This document shows positions 43,784 through 54,501 of a stretch of DNA of 64,000 nt, piece after piece (position 1 is the first letter of the stretch; the number at the start of each line of letters is the position of its first letter). The stretch is taken from NCBI RefSeq assembly GCF_901000735.1, contig NC_081541.1, positions 62,001-126,000 of the forward strand, given 5' to 3'. Source of the stretch: Corylus avellana. Its lineage: Eukaryota > Streptophyta > Magnoliopsida > Fagales > Betulaceae. The notes below the pieces were generated by a model. It was not told the DNA's origin. It did no database searches and worked only from the letters and a program-made list of their open reading frames with translations. The position numbers were made by a program, and so were the translations under genes.

Positions 43784-44011
43784 TCAAGAACTTGGATTGT
43801 CCGAGGTCAGAGAGCGCACCGTCTTGAGCTGTGGTTCAGACTCTTGAGATGGATTTGGCTTTTTTAGTGAACAAGAAGACTTGAAAGCCTCAATTTGAGA
43901 TTGGCATTTCACATAGTCCCCATTGTTCTCCTCCAAGCATTTCTTTAATGCCTCAACATCACAGGGCGACATTATCTTCTTCGCAGAAATGCTCTCAGCC
44001 CTCTCATCCAT
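43784..44011 (-). CDS. Small Cys-rich CHCH-like protein
   Basis: Single exon, 75 aa, from ATG at 44011 (MDERAESISAKKIMSPC) to TAG at 43784. Four Cys at residues 17, 25, 36 and 47 lie in predicted helices: SPCDVEALKKCLEENN and YVKCQSQIEAFKSSC. This resembles small twin-cysteine proteins of the mitochondrial intermembrane space (CHCH/Cx9C group), but spacings are C-x7-C, x10 and C-x10-C, so assignment to Cx9C is tentative. The C-terminus is Ser/Pro/Glu-rich. No signal peptide. It is divergently paired with the kinesin gene 702 bp away. Earlier in-frame codons have no ATG near the start. Confidence 0.7.
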   Translation of the reverse strand: MDERAESISAKKIMSPCDVEALKKCLEENNGDYVKCQSQIEAFKSSCSLKKPNPSQESEPQLKTVRSLTSDNPSS

Positions 44012-44713
44012 TGGTTGCAACCCAAGAATCAATAGACGTAGGTTGCTTGCCCTCCGTTTGGTTGCTCGGAGAGTTGAAGGAAAAAGAAAGGAAAATGTTT
44101 TAAGATTGGAAGTTTGAGGTTTTATTGGGATTTTTCTTTTGGAAATTACGATTTATCTCCTAATATAATTCTAATTTCAATTTACCCCTTAGCTTTTGAA
44201 AGCTTCTACTAAATCTCCGCCAGTTAATATTATTAAACCGACTCCCCGGGACTAAAACGCACCGTTTGGTAGAGCACTCGACAATCGTGTGGCTTGTTGC
44301 GGAAGGGAGCCGTGAGTAATGCTATAAAACTAAGTAATGCTATAAAACTATGATAGAATCTAATAAAATATCATTTGCCGTCAACTTGAACTATATGCCT
44401 TTTTACATCAACTTGGGCATGTAACTTTCGTCACCTAAAATTTTAATAAACAAAATATAAGAGTTTATTAGATTCTACCCTCTCTCTCTCTCTAAAACTA
44501 TTCGATGGTGACATGGTGTCCCTCTCTCTCCAGTTTAAAGGAGCGTTGTGAGCGCCAGGTCAGCCAAAATTCGAAAACGCCCAACGGCTCCCCAAATCAC
44601 CGCTCTTCTCACCTCTCTCTGTCTCTCTCACAGTTCTTTTCCTTTCTCTCTCAAAGAAATTTCACTCTTTTGGCCCTCTGTCTATCGTCAGATTCAAAAC
44701 CTTGAGAAGTTAC
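44012..44713. promoter_or_regulatory. Shared divergent promoter region, CHCH gene / kinesin gene
   Basis: 702 bp between the two start codons. Contains a CT-rich microsatellite block (about 44478-44494) and several CTCTCTCT stretches through 44640, typical of plant 5' leaders, and a more GC-rich zone around 44221-44310 (CCGCCAGT, AACGCACCGTTTGG). Core elements were not assigned. Confidence 0.5.
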
Positions 44714-47700
44714 ATGGCTTCGACTCCATCCAAGGCCACCGCTTGTCGAAAGGTTCGAGTCGTAGCCAAAATCCGGGACTTCACTGGCTCCGAGACTGAG
44801 AATTCAACTGACTCCCCGTGGATCTCCGTGAACAAGCCCAGCGGAGAGGCTTCTAACAGCGTTACCATTTCCTTCCGAGACCAACCGGGAAGGTATCATT
44901 ACTTAAATACTATTTCTTGTTTTCTGTTTTCAATACAAGAATTTCCTTTGAATCTTTGGGGGTTTTGAGAGTATATTTATAGTAGCCTTAGAATCTTTTC
45001 AGAGATAATCGGCCAAAATTATTTAGGTATTGTTCTAAAATGAAGGATAAATAAAAGATAACATGCTTCGTTTGGTTGCTGACAACATATTCAAACAATC
45101 AAACTTCAAGGACCAACTTGACAGAAAATGTAAAAGTGAAGAGTCAAAATGTATTTTACCCAATAAATAAATAAATAAAATCTTGGAAGTTAGTCTCTGC
45201 TTTCTTGCATAAGGGTTTAGGAAGAGAAAAAAGGACATTGGAAGGTGAATTTGTGATTTTCAATTATAAATTATTTGGCAATTAGATAGTGGGTTTCTTG
45301 AATTCTTGATTAGGAATTCAAATGGCTGATTTCTTGGAAAAATTGTGGGAAAAGAAACTGAAATTGTATCTTTCATTATAAATTTATCTTGGGACTTTAG
45401 AATAGAAGAAAACTTTACTAAACTGAATTCACTAGAGCCAGTTTGGGTAGATAATATTATTAATCAAATTTTATTTTCTTAGTTTTCTCACTAATCAACA
45501 ACCGTTTAGTGAATCATTTAGGCTTCATATGGTTTGTGAGAAAATGTTGAAAAAGAAAAGAAATCATTTTGAAAATCCTGGACTACTTGGATAATCAGGA
45601 CCAACATAATTATTTGGGTTAGCTTGGTTGTAATGGTACATTTTTGTGCAGGTCAAAACATTTTCTGAAGTATATAAATCAAAAAATTTGTTCTTTTGAT
45701 TTCCTTGTTTCTTGCAACAAAGGGAGGATTAGGTGTGTTTTCTGAATTTTTGTGATTTAGCCCTTGATTTTTAGAAATGATCAAGATTTTCATTCCTCTG
45801 ATCTTTCATCATTGAGTGGCTAATAAAATGACTCATAAGTCCTAGGCTTAGTTGAATTGAGCTTCTATTTTCTTCAAACAATAATACTTTCAAATATGAA
45901 ATTTAAATTTCTTGTATTTTTCCTTTTCTTTTTTGACAACCCTTATGTTAGGTAAGATTTCTCTCTTTTCTTCTCTTGCAGTCGTAAAGAGTATTATGAC
46001 ATTGATTACTGTTATGAGCAAAACGAAGACAATGATTTGATATTCTCGAGAGAGATAAAGCCTTTGATTTTGAGGGTTTTTGAAGGTTGTAACCCAACTA
46101 TTATTACATGTGGAGCAAAAGGTAGTGGAAAGACTTATGTAATTCAGGTGGGATTTTCCTTTCCTAGTATTTTTTTTGTTTCTAGGTACTTATTAATATA
46201 TCATTTTTGTAGTATATATGGTTGACTTATTATGAACTATTCAATTTTGAAGGGATCTGACGAGAAACCAGGTTTGGCAACACTAGCCATGGCTGAAATT
46301 CTTTCCATGGCTGAGAAAAATGGAAAATCGATTGCCATATCTTTCTATGAGGTTTATCAGGAGCATGTACATGATCTTTTGGATCCAAAACAGCCAGAAG
46401 TTTTGGTATTAGAAGATAAAGGCAAAATCCAATATAAAGGACTTTCTCAGGCAAGTTGTATGTTGCTTTCATCAATCGACTTAGACAGTAATGTAAGGAC
46501 AAATTTCTTTGGTTTCCTCTTTGTGATGTTTCTTTTTTACTTCTTCCAGGTTACGATCAAATCTATTACAGAATTTCACAAACTATATCTCAGTTGGTGT
46601 GATTCACGTAAATCAGTTCAAAAGATGGCAAATGAACTTCCTCACAAGAGCCACAAGGGTTTAATAGTACATGTATTATCTCCCAGTGAGAATGGGGACA
46701 CTCATCTTGTAGGCAAGATGAATTTTGTCGACTTAGCAGGTTTTCCTAACTTTCAAAACTTAGGTTGACAATATTATTTGTCTTATTTTTTACTACCGAT
46801 TAATGTTTTACTGCCTTTTTCAGGCTACAAGGATGCCAGAAGAAAGAGTGTTGATAGCCTTAATCTTGTTGAGAGTACCAAACTTAATAAGTCCATATAT
46901 GCTGTATATAATGTCGTCTATTCATTGAATGTGAACGAAAACCATGTGCCATACCGGGAAAGCAAACTTACTCGCATGTTAAAAGATTCGCTGAGTGGGA
47001 TGAACAGAATTTTGATGATCACTTGCTTGGTAATGCTTTCAGTTTTCACTTAATGAGGCTATTTAGTTTATAGGTTTCTAAATTAGTTTTTTAATTACTT
47101 CTTTTTTCATTATGTAGAATCCATCTTTTTGCCAAGATTCTGTGTATATGCTAAGTTTAGCATCTCGGTCTTGTCAAGGCATCAATCGAGTTACGGACTC
47201 CACAAAGAAAGTCAAAAATTCAACAAGACCATTGGTGCCTTCTTCACAAAAGAGCCGACTACCTGGAAGTGTTTTCACCACCATGAAGAAACATCCTGCT
47301 TCACAATTGCATTTTTCTGAAAATAAAGCTAGTGGTATGGCTTTCACAATGAAAGGAAGGTATGTATGGGAAAGTCTTATCTACATTAAGTTAAAATAAA
47401 TTCATTTTTCCTCATTTATATAACAATGTAAAATTAAAACATTTGTTTATTTCTTATTAAGGAAATTATTTGATGAAGCAAGTCATCAGACCAAATCTGA
47501 GAAGGTACTCGATTCTTTTACTTTGGGCTGAGTATCAAGTAACAAAGATTTTGTTCACTTTTCATTATGATTTCGTGCAAAATTTATCTCAAAATCAAGT
47601 TTTAGGCTTCTTAGTCAAGGTTTGAAGAAGCCACTGGTTCTGTTTTTTATTTGGTTGTGAAGAACTTCGCTTATATAATATGTTATGGTTTTTATATCTT

Positions 47701-50700
47701 AGAATTAACGCCTATATCGCCTTCTTTTCTGGTTGAAGTGCGCTATAGCTTTAGTCTTCTTACTCGTTCTAGCACCCAATAGAAAAAGACCCTACCGATT
47801 AGTTTTTCACCATACTCCCAATTGGGCTTTGTGCCATACAAATGGCCAAATAGACAACTATAGGATCTTCGCCTACTTCTTTTGTTGTTGTGAACCGGTA
47901 ACTGTGCCAACTTAGCAGTTGGGATTGGAATTGCTTCCATATCTTGTTCCGAACCTTTTCTATCTATATCTATATTCTGAATTAGGATGAGTGTAAAGAC
48001 TGGATTATCTCTATGGATCAGTTTAATTATTCAATGGACTATTAAGATTGTGGAAGCATGTAAGTTATCTTAATTCATATTCTAGGACGTGTGATGCATC
48101 TGACAAATATATAATTAGGGGAAGCAGAAGAAACTCTCTCGAATGTACCTTAAGGGATTTAGAAAATGATGAGATATAGATACATTGAAAAAAAAAATAT
48201 TCAAGTTGGAAATTAATCTAGTACACTTCTTGCAAGCAAATTTCTCATCTAATATTGTTTATATATATATATATGGGTTTAGTTTGCTTCCCAAAATTTC
48301 CATGGCACAGTTCAGTGTGCTTAATTTATTTATTTTTTAATATTTAAAGATTATAAAATCAAGCAAGCAACTAAAAATGGAATTTTTCCCAAACTATTCT
48401 CTTATTATATCGATTTACTTAATTAAACAAGTCTTCCCTAAAGATAGTTAATGAATGGTATATATTTCACCAAAAAGAAGCCATTATTAACAAAATCTTT
48501 ACCTCGTCATTTTCTTCACATCCTCTTTCATAAGTAAATAAAGTGAAGTATCAAGACTACCTAAGTAAAGATGGTGAAAGCATGTAAAGATAATGATTAA
48601 AGAGTGTTTTTTAAGAATACTACAGCTTTTACTATAAATTCTTTACAAACTAATTAAAGTGGCACTTACCACATTTACAAACTAATGTGAGAATTAATAA
48701 CATAATGTTCATTTTCGTAAACTATGAACAAGCATGTGAATTTGTGAAAGTACTCAACAACTGATATGATGTTTGAATAAATTATTTTCTTTCTAAATTA
48801 GAGTATATAACCATTTTTTGTTGGGGAAGTCCATTTCAAATGATATCATGTGACAGTGCTATCAAAAGTGCTAATTTTATCTTTCCTTGCCCATTTATTT
48901 AATATTGGATGAAAAAAATTATGATGTTTGAATAAATTATTTCTTTCTAAAATAGACTATATATCCAATTTTTTTTGTAGGGGAAGTCCATTTCAAATAA
49001 TACCAATGTAACAATGCTTTCAGAAGTGGTAATTTTATCTCTCATTGGTCATTTATTTAATATTGGATGAAAAAAACAATTCAAGTTATAAATTTGTCTA
49101 ATACACTTCTTGCAGGCAACCTTCTCGTGTGCTGATGTTGTTGTAACTTTGAAGCAGCAAGAAGAGGTAAGGGTTTCTAGAACTTCTTGTTGTGAAAGAA
49201 TGTACGCAACGACTAATATGTTGTTTGAATAAATTATTTTCTTTTAAAAATATAGTATATAATCATTTATTGTAGGGGAAGTCCATTTCAAATCATACTA
49301 ATGTGATGGTGCTTTCAGAAGTGGTAATTTTATCTCATTGTTCATTTCTTTAATATCATGTTTTATAGTATTTGAAAGCAGTAACAAAGGTCAATTGATA
49401 TCCTTGTGTAGGAAAATCCATTGGCAGTTACCCTAAAGGATAAAGAGCCTACTTCTATAATGGAAAAGGTAAATATCCAATTTAGTTGGTATCTAAATAT
49501 CAAGATAATCTCATGATAACAGTTGTTTTTTATCTAGAACATTTTAATTCATTCACACGAAGCTTTCTCATTTCCAAATTCTAGTGCAATGGAAACTACC
49601 ATTCCAAATAAGGTAACTAAACAAAATAAGGTGATTTAATTTTTCATACTTTTGAATACATGGAAGACATTCCAAAAATAAATCTTTTTTTCTTTTTTTT
49701 CTTTATTTTCTAGGATGTTCTTGCTAGTGAGATTGCTCTTCATGGTGGGAAACATCATGATCAAGTTACTTCCGGTGTTAATAGCACAAATGTTTCATCT
49801 TTTACTGGAGAAGGTTGGTGGCATGTGAATGTGATTTTTAAATGTTGATTTGCTAGCTATGAGATGTGCATTCTATATATATTATGAATTTATATTTTTG
49901 ACCATGTTTATTACATCACAGGTCATAGCATAAACAAAGAAAACCAAAGTATAATGGTCAATAAAGGTGTTTCACCACCAATAAGTGCAAGACTACGAGA
50001 ATTATCAAACAATCTAAAATCACTTTGTTCTTCAACTCCATTACACAAAAAGTTGCCAGAAGCGATTGATGTTTCATTCTATGGTCAAGTGTCTACTGAT
50101 AATATTTTGGAACCAAAGACACCAACAACGGAACAGAGCATGAGAGTTTATGATAGATTGGAGGTTGCAAATGTCAGTAGTCCTTGGGAAACATTAAGTA
50201 TGCGCAGTTCTGGAATGAAGGTTAGATTTAACCCTTTTTCCAATACATTTACTTTATGTTCACTTGGCTTTCACAATTCAACTCATATATATTTTTGTCA
50301 TTGCAGAACTCCCTTGTTCAAGAATATATTAAGTTTCTAAATACAGCTAACAAGTAAGGTTTTATGTTTTATGCTGAGTATTTCAAATTAGTGACTGCTT
50401 ATGTTAGTGCATATATCTATTTAGGAAAAAATACGCCTAGCCCCATGAAGTGACAATTCATTGACACTTACCCCTAATTATCATTTGTGACACTTGACCC
50501 ACTCCAACTACTATTTAGATGCAAAGAGCCCTCTTTGTTAGTTGACGACATTAAATCAAATAAAAAAATGAGCATATAACATGCACATACATATTTTAAC
50601 ATGAAATGACGAAAATATCATGAGTTTAGACAATAAATTTACTTAAACACCGTCCAAGTTTTTTTTTTTTTTTGTTAAAAAAAAAAAAAAAAACGGTTAG

Positions 50701-52449
50701 CCATCCCTCAATGGTGGCAGAGCATCTGTGGGGGTGGGACACCACCCATAAGGCATAGGGAGTGGTTGAACTACCCTAAAACACCTTTGGGGTAGTTCAA
50801 TCACTCTCAAAACCGCTTAGGGAGCCACCCCAAATTGATTTGGGGGTAGCCAAATCAGGTGACCACCTGGTTTAGAAGAATTGGAAAGAATTGACTTCCC
50901 AAACAAGCCTCGAAACATTATGCGTAATGACAAAAGAACTTCACATCCAATTATAAAGAAAAAAGATGGAAAAAAAAAAAAAAAATACACATATCCCATG
51001 GACAACACTTTTTTTTGATAAGTAATAATAATATAAAAAGCGCAAAGGAGCGCAACCCGCATACACAGGAAGTTGGTGGACAACACTTCATTCACACATC
51101 TCTTCAAACTAATATTTGTGACCCTTGACCCCCTTTAATTACCATTTAGATGTAAAGAGCCCATTTGGTTCGTTGAGGACAAAGACCCCTTTGGTTAGTT
51201 GAGGGCGTTTGCTCGTTTATTTATTTTTTATTTTTTTCATGAAATGCCAAAAAGCCTTCTAAATTAAAAAAAATGCAAAATAAATAAATAAATAATAATT
51301 AGAAAAAAGTGAGTATTTGGTGGTGGTTCGGCCGCGACCAAATACTTTCATGAAGCTATTTTTTATCCATAACATTTTATTTCATAACATAAAAAATAAC
51401 ATTTCACGTCATGTCACATTTTATTTCATGTCCTGGCACTGCAGCAAATAACTTGACAAAAACATTGTAATGATTAAAAACTATCATAGATTCATAAAGA
51501 AGTGAGTTGCTTAGAAAAATAAAATAAAAAATAAAAAATTATTTGGAAGTCATCGTAACCAACGGGAACAATAGATCCAATTATTTGCTGACAAACAGAT
51601 TTAAGCATTTGTTTGAAAATTGTAATAAACCTTTACGATTTCATATATTGGTCTGTTGATATGAGATGTATATAAATTCTATTTTGTTTGCTAATTTTGC
51701 CACTTTACGTACAAAATTGCTAACCTTTGTATTTTTGTTTGAATTTTTTTTTTTTTTTTCTTTCAATTCTCTTATCAATAGGGAGGATTTGAAAAGACTA
51801 AAGGTGAACAGAACTTCTAATTTTTAAATGTTATTATGACTACTTTGTATGTCAGAATTTGATAGACATTGTTTTTAAATATAGGGAATTGGAGAGAAGA
51901 GGGCTACCTATATTCTTCAACTTCGTGAAGAATCACCAGAACCATTTAAGAGTGTAAGTTGAAAGATTTTTAAAAGAAAAATGAATTAATTCCTTGGTTG
52001 ATTTCAAACACTCAAGAGACTCTTTTTTTTTTTTTTTTTATTTAACTATAACAATTTCTGTTTCACAGCTCGATGATCTGAAAGAGGTTGGACTTTCAGC
52101 AAAGCAGGTAGTTTTCTTCTCCTTTCCCTTTATTTGGGATAAATTCTTTAATTTTTTTTTTCTGGAAGTTTATTTTTTATTTTTGTCTGTTGAGTGACAT
52201 CGTCAACTACTAATTGCGTCACACACAAAAAAAAAAAAAAAAAAAAAAAAACCAAACTTATTGATTGTAAAAATCTATTTGTTCAAGTTATATAATGAAG
52301 CTCATAACTTGAGATAATAACATATTGAAAAAAGGAGGCTGCATAACTTACAGCTAACTGTGATTCTTTAATTTTCAATACAGATAAAGGGAATAATGAA
52401 AAAGGAGGCTGCAGAGCTTTTTAATGAGCCGATATATCATAAATGCTGA
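44714..52449 (+). CDS. KIN10C: Kinesin, KIN-10 type with C-terminal helix-hairpin-helix
   Basis: Exons: 44714-44892, 45982-46147, 46253-46450, 46550-46739, 46824-47029, 47118-47359, 47462-47504, 49117-49167, 49278-49325, 49412-49468, 49538-49612, 49714-49813, 49922-50220, 50307-50353, 51782-51803, 51885-51953, 52069-52107, 52384-52449. All phases join: 2097 nt, 698 aa. Motor domain at about 15-360: P-loop GAKGSGKT (104-111), switch I position NELPHKSH (209-216), switch II DLAGYK (242-247), then VPYRESKLTRMLKDSL. The tail ends in a helix-hairpin-helix (GIGEKRATYILQLREE, LDDLKEVGLSAKQIKGIMKK), as in KIF22/KIN-10 chromosome-associated kinesins. Microtubule motor role is by family; switch motifs are unusual. 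Intron 3 has a GC donor. The symbol is by similarity. Confidence 0.85.
46451..46549 (+). other. Intron 3 of kinesin gene, GC-AG type
   Basis: Exon 3 ends CTTTCTCAG and the intron starts GCAAGT; the acceptor is CTTCCAG at 46549. Joining Gln to Val-Thr-Ile-Lys keeps phase and restores the expected KGLSQV motor-domain sequence. Confidence 0.8.
48200..49325 (+). repeat. Tandemly duplicated exon block in kinesin gene
   Basis: A 48-bp exon with flanking intron occurs three times: 48824-48870 (47 bp, acceptor G changed, in-frame TGA, no GT donor), 48981-49028 (48 bp, intact TAG acceptor and GT donor, open: GKSISNNTNVTMLSEV) and 49278-49325 (the exon used in the model: GKSISNHTNVMVLSEV). The acceptor region of the preceding 51-bp exon (49117) also has a decayed copy at about 48200-48250 (ACACTTCTTGCAAGCAAATT versus ACACTTCTTGCAGGCAACCT). 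The block has therefore duplicated in tandem. Confidence 0.9.
50420..51235. repeat. Decayed repeat with G/C-rich core in kinesin intron 14
   Basis: Two related arms in direct order: CATTTGTGACACTTGACCCA with TATTTAGATGCAAAGAGCCC, and TATTTGTGACCCTTGACCCC with CATTTAGATGTAAAGAGCCC. Between them lie homopolymers and repeated GGGGTGG/CCACCC words (50700-50870). It resembles the other foldback elements here but is too decayed to bound. A short LINE-tail insertion lies inside. Confidence 0.55.
51011..51076 (-). mobile_element. 5'-truncated LINE tail, 12-bp TSD
   Basis: 66 bp, minus-strand sense, ending in an A run: CTTCCTGTGTATGCGGGTTG, GCGCTCCTTTGCGCTTTTTA, ATTACTTATCAAAAAA. It is bordered by perfect 12-bp repeats TGGACAACACTT (50999-51010, 51077-51088). 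Such tails are common ends of plant L1 elements, to my recollection. Only the last 60-odd bases were copied. Confidence 0.8.
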
Positions 52450-53154
52450 AGATATTACATATTTTAATTTCCGATTGGTAAATATTTTGTAATCTGGTTA
52501 GTGGCAACATGAAGATGCCTTTAAAATTGCTTTGTTCGATCTTGTTTTGTGATATTTGATCATTTACATTTCTTTTTTCTTTTTTCTTTTTATGTTAAGT
52601 GTTCGATAAGGAATTTTACAAATGACACTGTTTCTTTTAGTTCAAGATCAGAAGATCTTACATGCTTCGGCCGCCATTTTTTTTTAATGACATAATCACA
52701 TTCTAAAAGCATTTTTGTACTCGAATTACAATTTACAATCATGAAACAGCATGCACTATTCTTTTTTGTTTTTTTTTAAACGCCTTTTTTCTCCAAGAAA
52801 AATAATCTGTTATGCGTTGATACGCATAAGCGCTTATTACAAGTCATGATGAAGTGGTCTGATGAATTCTAGCCAATGAAATGTGGTTATGTTTACTTCT
52901 AGTTTTGTATGTTGAATTAGGGTTTCATCGGGTCAAAGGCACAAATCTAGCTCGGTTGAGACCCACTCCGAACCTATGAATCATCCAAATTAAGGATATT
53001 TTCATTTGAAAATGATAGCAACTAAGATTCTAAGAGCACATGTTTTCTCTAATTTTTCTTTAATTTAAAGAATAAAATTACTTTTTGCTTTTATATCTAA
53101 ATGCACTATACAATAGTCTTATATTTGCATATACTATTAAAATATTATTTCTTT
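52450..53154. other. Kinesin 3' UTR and intergenic sequence
   Basis: AT-rich with poly-T tracts; no gene. 52980-53154 is very AT-rich. Confidence 0.5.
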
Positions 53155-53175
53155 ATAAAATACAAGTTTCTTACT

Positions 53176-53290
53176 CTTTTTTTTTTTTTTTTTTTTGACA
53201 TGTCCGTACAAGAGGAGGGAGGGGGATTCGAACTAGTGACTTTCGCTTTATTAGGCATGATCCCAACCGATTGAACTACCTCTTGGGAAC
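53176..53290 (-). mobile_element. tRNA-derived SINE, 21-bp TSD
   Basis: On the minus strand the element reads CCCAAGAGG, then TAGTTCAATCGG (A-box-like), then AGTTCGAATCC (B-box-like), a short body ending GGACATGTCAAAA and an A tail (T run 53177-53196 on +). Flanks carry a perfect 21-bp duplication starting ATAAAATACAAG at 53155-53175 and 53291-53311. Internal pol III promoter, A tail and long TSD together define a SINE mobilised by LINE machinery. 115 bp. Confidence 0.94.
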
Positions 53291-53311
53291 ATAAAATACA
53301 AGTTTCTTACT

Positions 53312-53358
53312 ATCTTCACATTTTTTACAAAATTTCAATACAACCTCCAATGAAAGCG

Positions 53359-53403
<45 letters not shown>

Positions 53404-54501
53404 AGGAGAAAGAAATATTTGATTCCAATGCATTGGGAAGTACGTAGCATTCTCAATGCTTAAGGAAGTAATAAAAAATTGTTTCATTTTACTTTTTTTT
53501 AAAAAAATAAAAAAAGAAATAATTTAGATTTTCATTATATTTATGGAATGGAAGATGTTAAATGCTCTACCTCCTTTCATTTTTTCTCTTTGTTGCCAAA
53601 AATCGGTTGGCCCTCAACAAAACGTTTTGGGCTAGAAATGAAATTGGTCCAAACAGGCCGAGCCGAAACAAAACCAGAATACTTGGGCCAGAAAAACAAT
53701 GGCCTTATTGTCAATGTTCAAAATCAAATCTCAGCCCAAACCGAACCAACCCCTATTGCTTGTTGGAGCAATGTGGTTCAATGGCCGAATAGCGATTTAG
53801 CGCGGACCAAGGGAGAGTCACTAGTCAGTGTTCAACCTATCCACAACAACCCAAGTTCGTATTTGGAAAATATTGGCTGATGCATTTCTTCAGCTCCCAC
53901 TCAATAACCTTAAGTAAGTTCCTTGACTTCTAAAACATCTAGTATGTAAATAAAACAGTGCCTCATTTAAGTCATTAGGAAGTGGTCTGATTCATGTCAG
54001 TCAAGGAAGCATGATAGACATTCATGTTTAGTTCTGGTTTTTTTAGCAATATGCCAGAGGTTTACACCAAACTTCCAAGTCACGTTACCTTTGTGATTCT
54101 TGTCTGCCTTACCATTGTGATTCTTGTTTGCCAAATTGTTGATGAAACTGCATACTCAAAACTTCTTCAGTTATCCAGTCTTCTTCCCCACTCCCTTTCA
54201 ATCCTCTTTTGGGTAAGCGAAACATTTCCAGAGTGCCTACAACTGCTAAATAGGGCAGAAAAGCATTTCCACACTCAGAAAATAGTTGTCCTGCAGGCTA
54301 TTGTACAGTACAAGATTATGAGAAGATATCGTTAATTTGATACTGCACGTTATACCCGTTGATAGGCATTTGATTTCCTCACAGGATTTGGTTGGGAAGG
54401 GGAAAAGCAGAGAGAAAAATAAATTTGAAGGGGAGAAGTGGAAAGAAAACGCAAGAGAAGAAAAAAGAAATTAAAATAAATCAATTGGGACCAAGAGAAT
54501 G
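53312..54501. other. Intergenic between convergent genes
   Basis: An A run of about 43 bases ends near 53400. Open frames at 53548-53880 (110 aa) and 54024-54335 (103 aa) have no recognised domain and no supporting context, so I do not call them genes. Confidence 0.5.

Noticed and set aside
49585..49612. 28-bp kinesin exon starting after CTAG at 49584
   Set aside because: It breaks phase. An acceptor at 49537 gives a 75-bp phase-0 exon (49538-49612) with the same donor and an open frame.
53176..53290. Functional tRNA gene on the minus strand
   Set aside because: A and B boxes are present but the body cannot form a standard acceptor stem and it has an A tail and target duplication; it is a SINE.
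53548..54335. 110- and 103-codon open frames
   Set aside because: No homology that I recognise, no splice or promoter context; consistent with chance.
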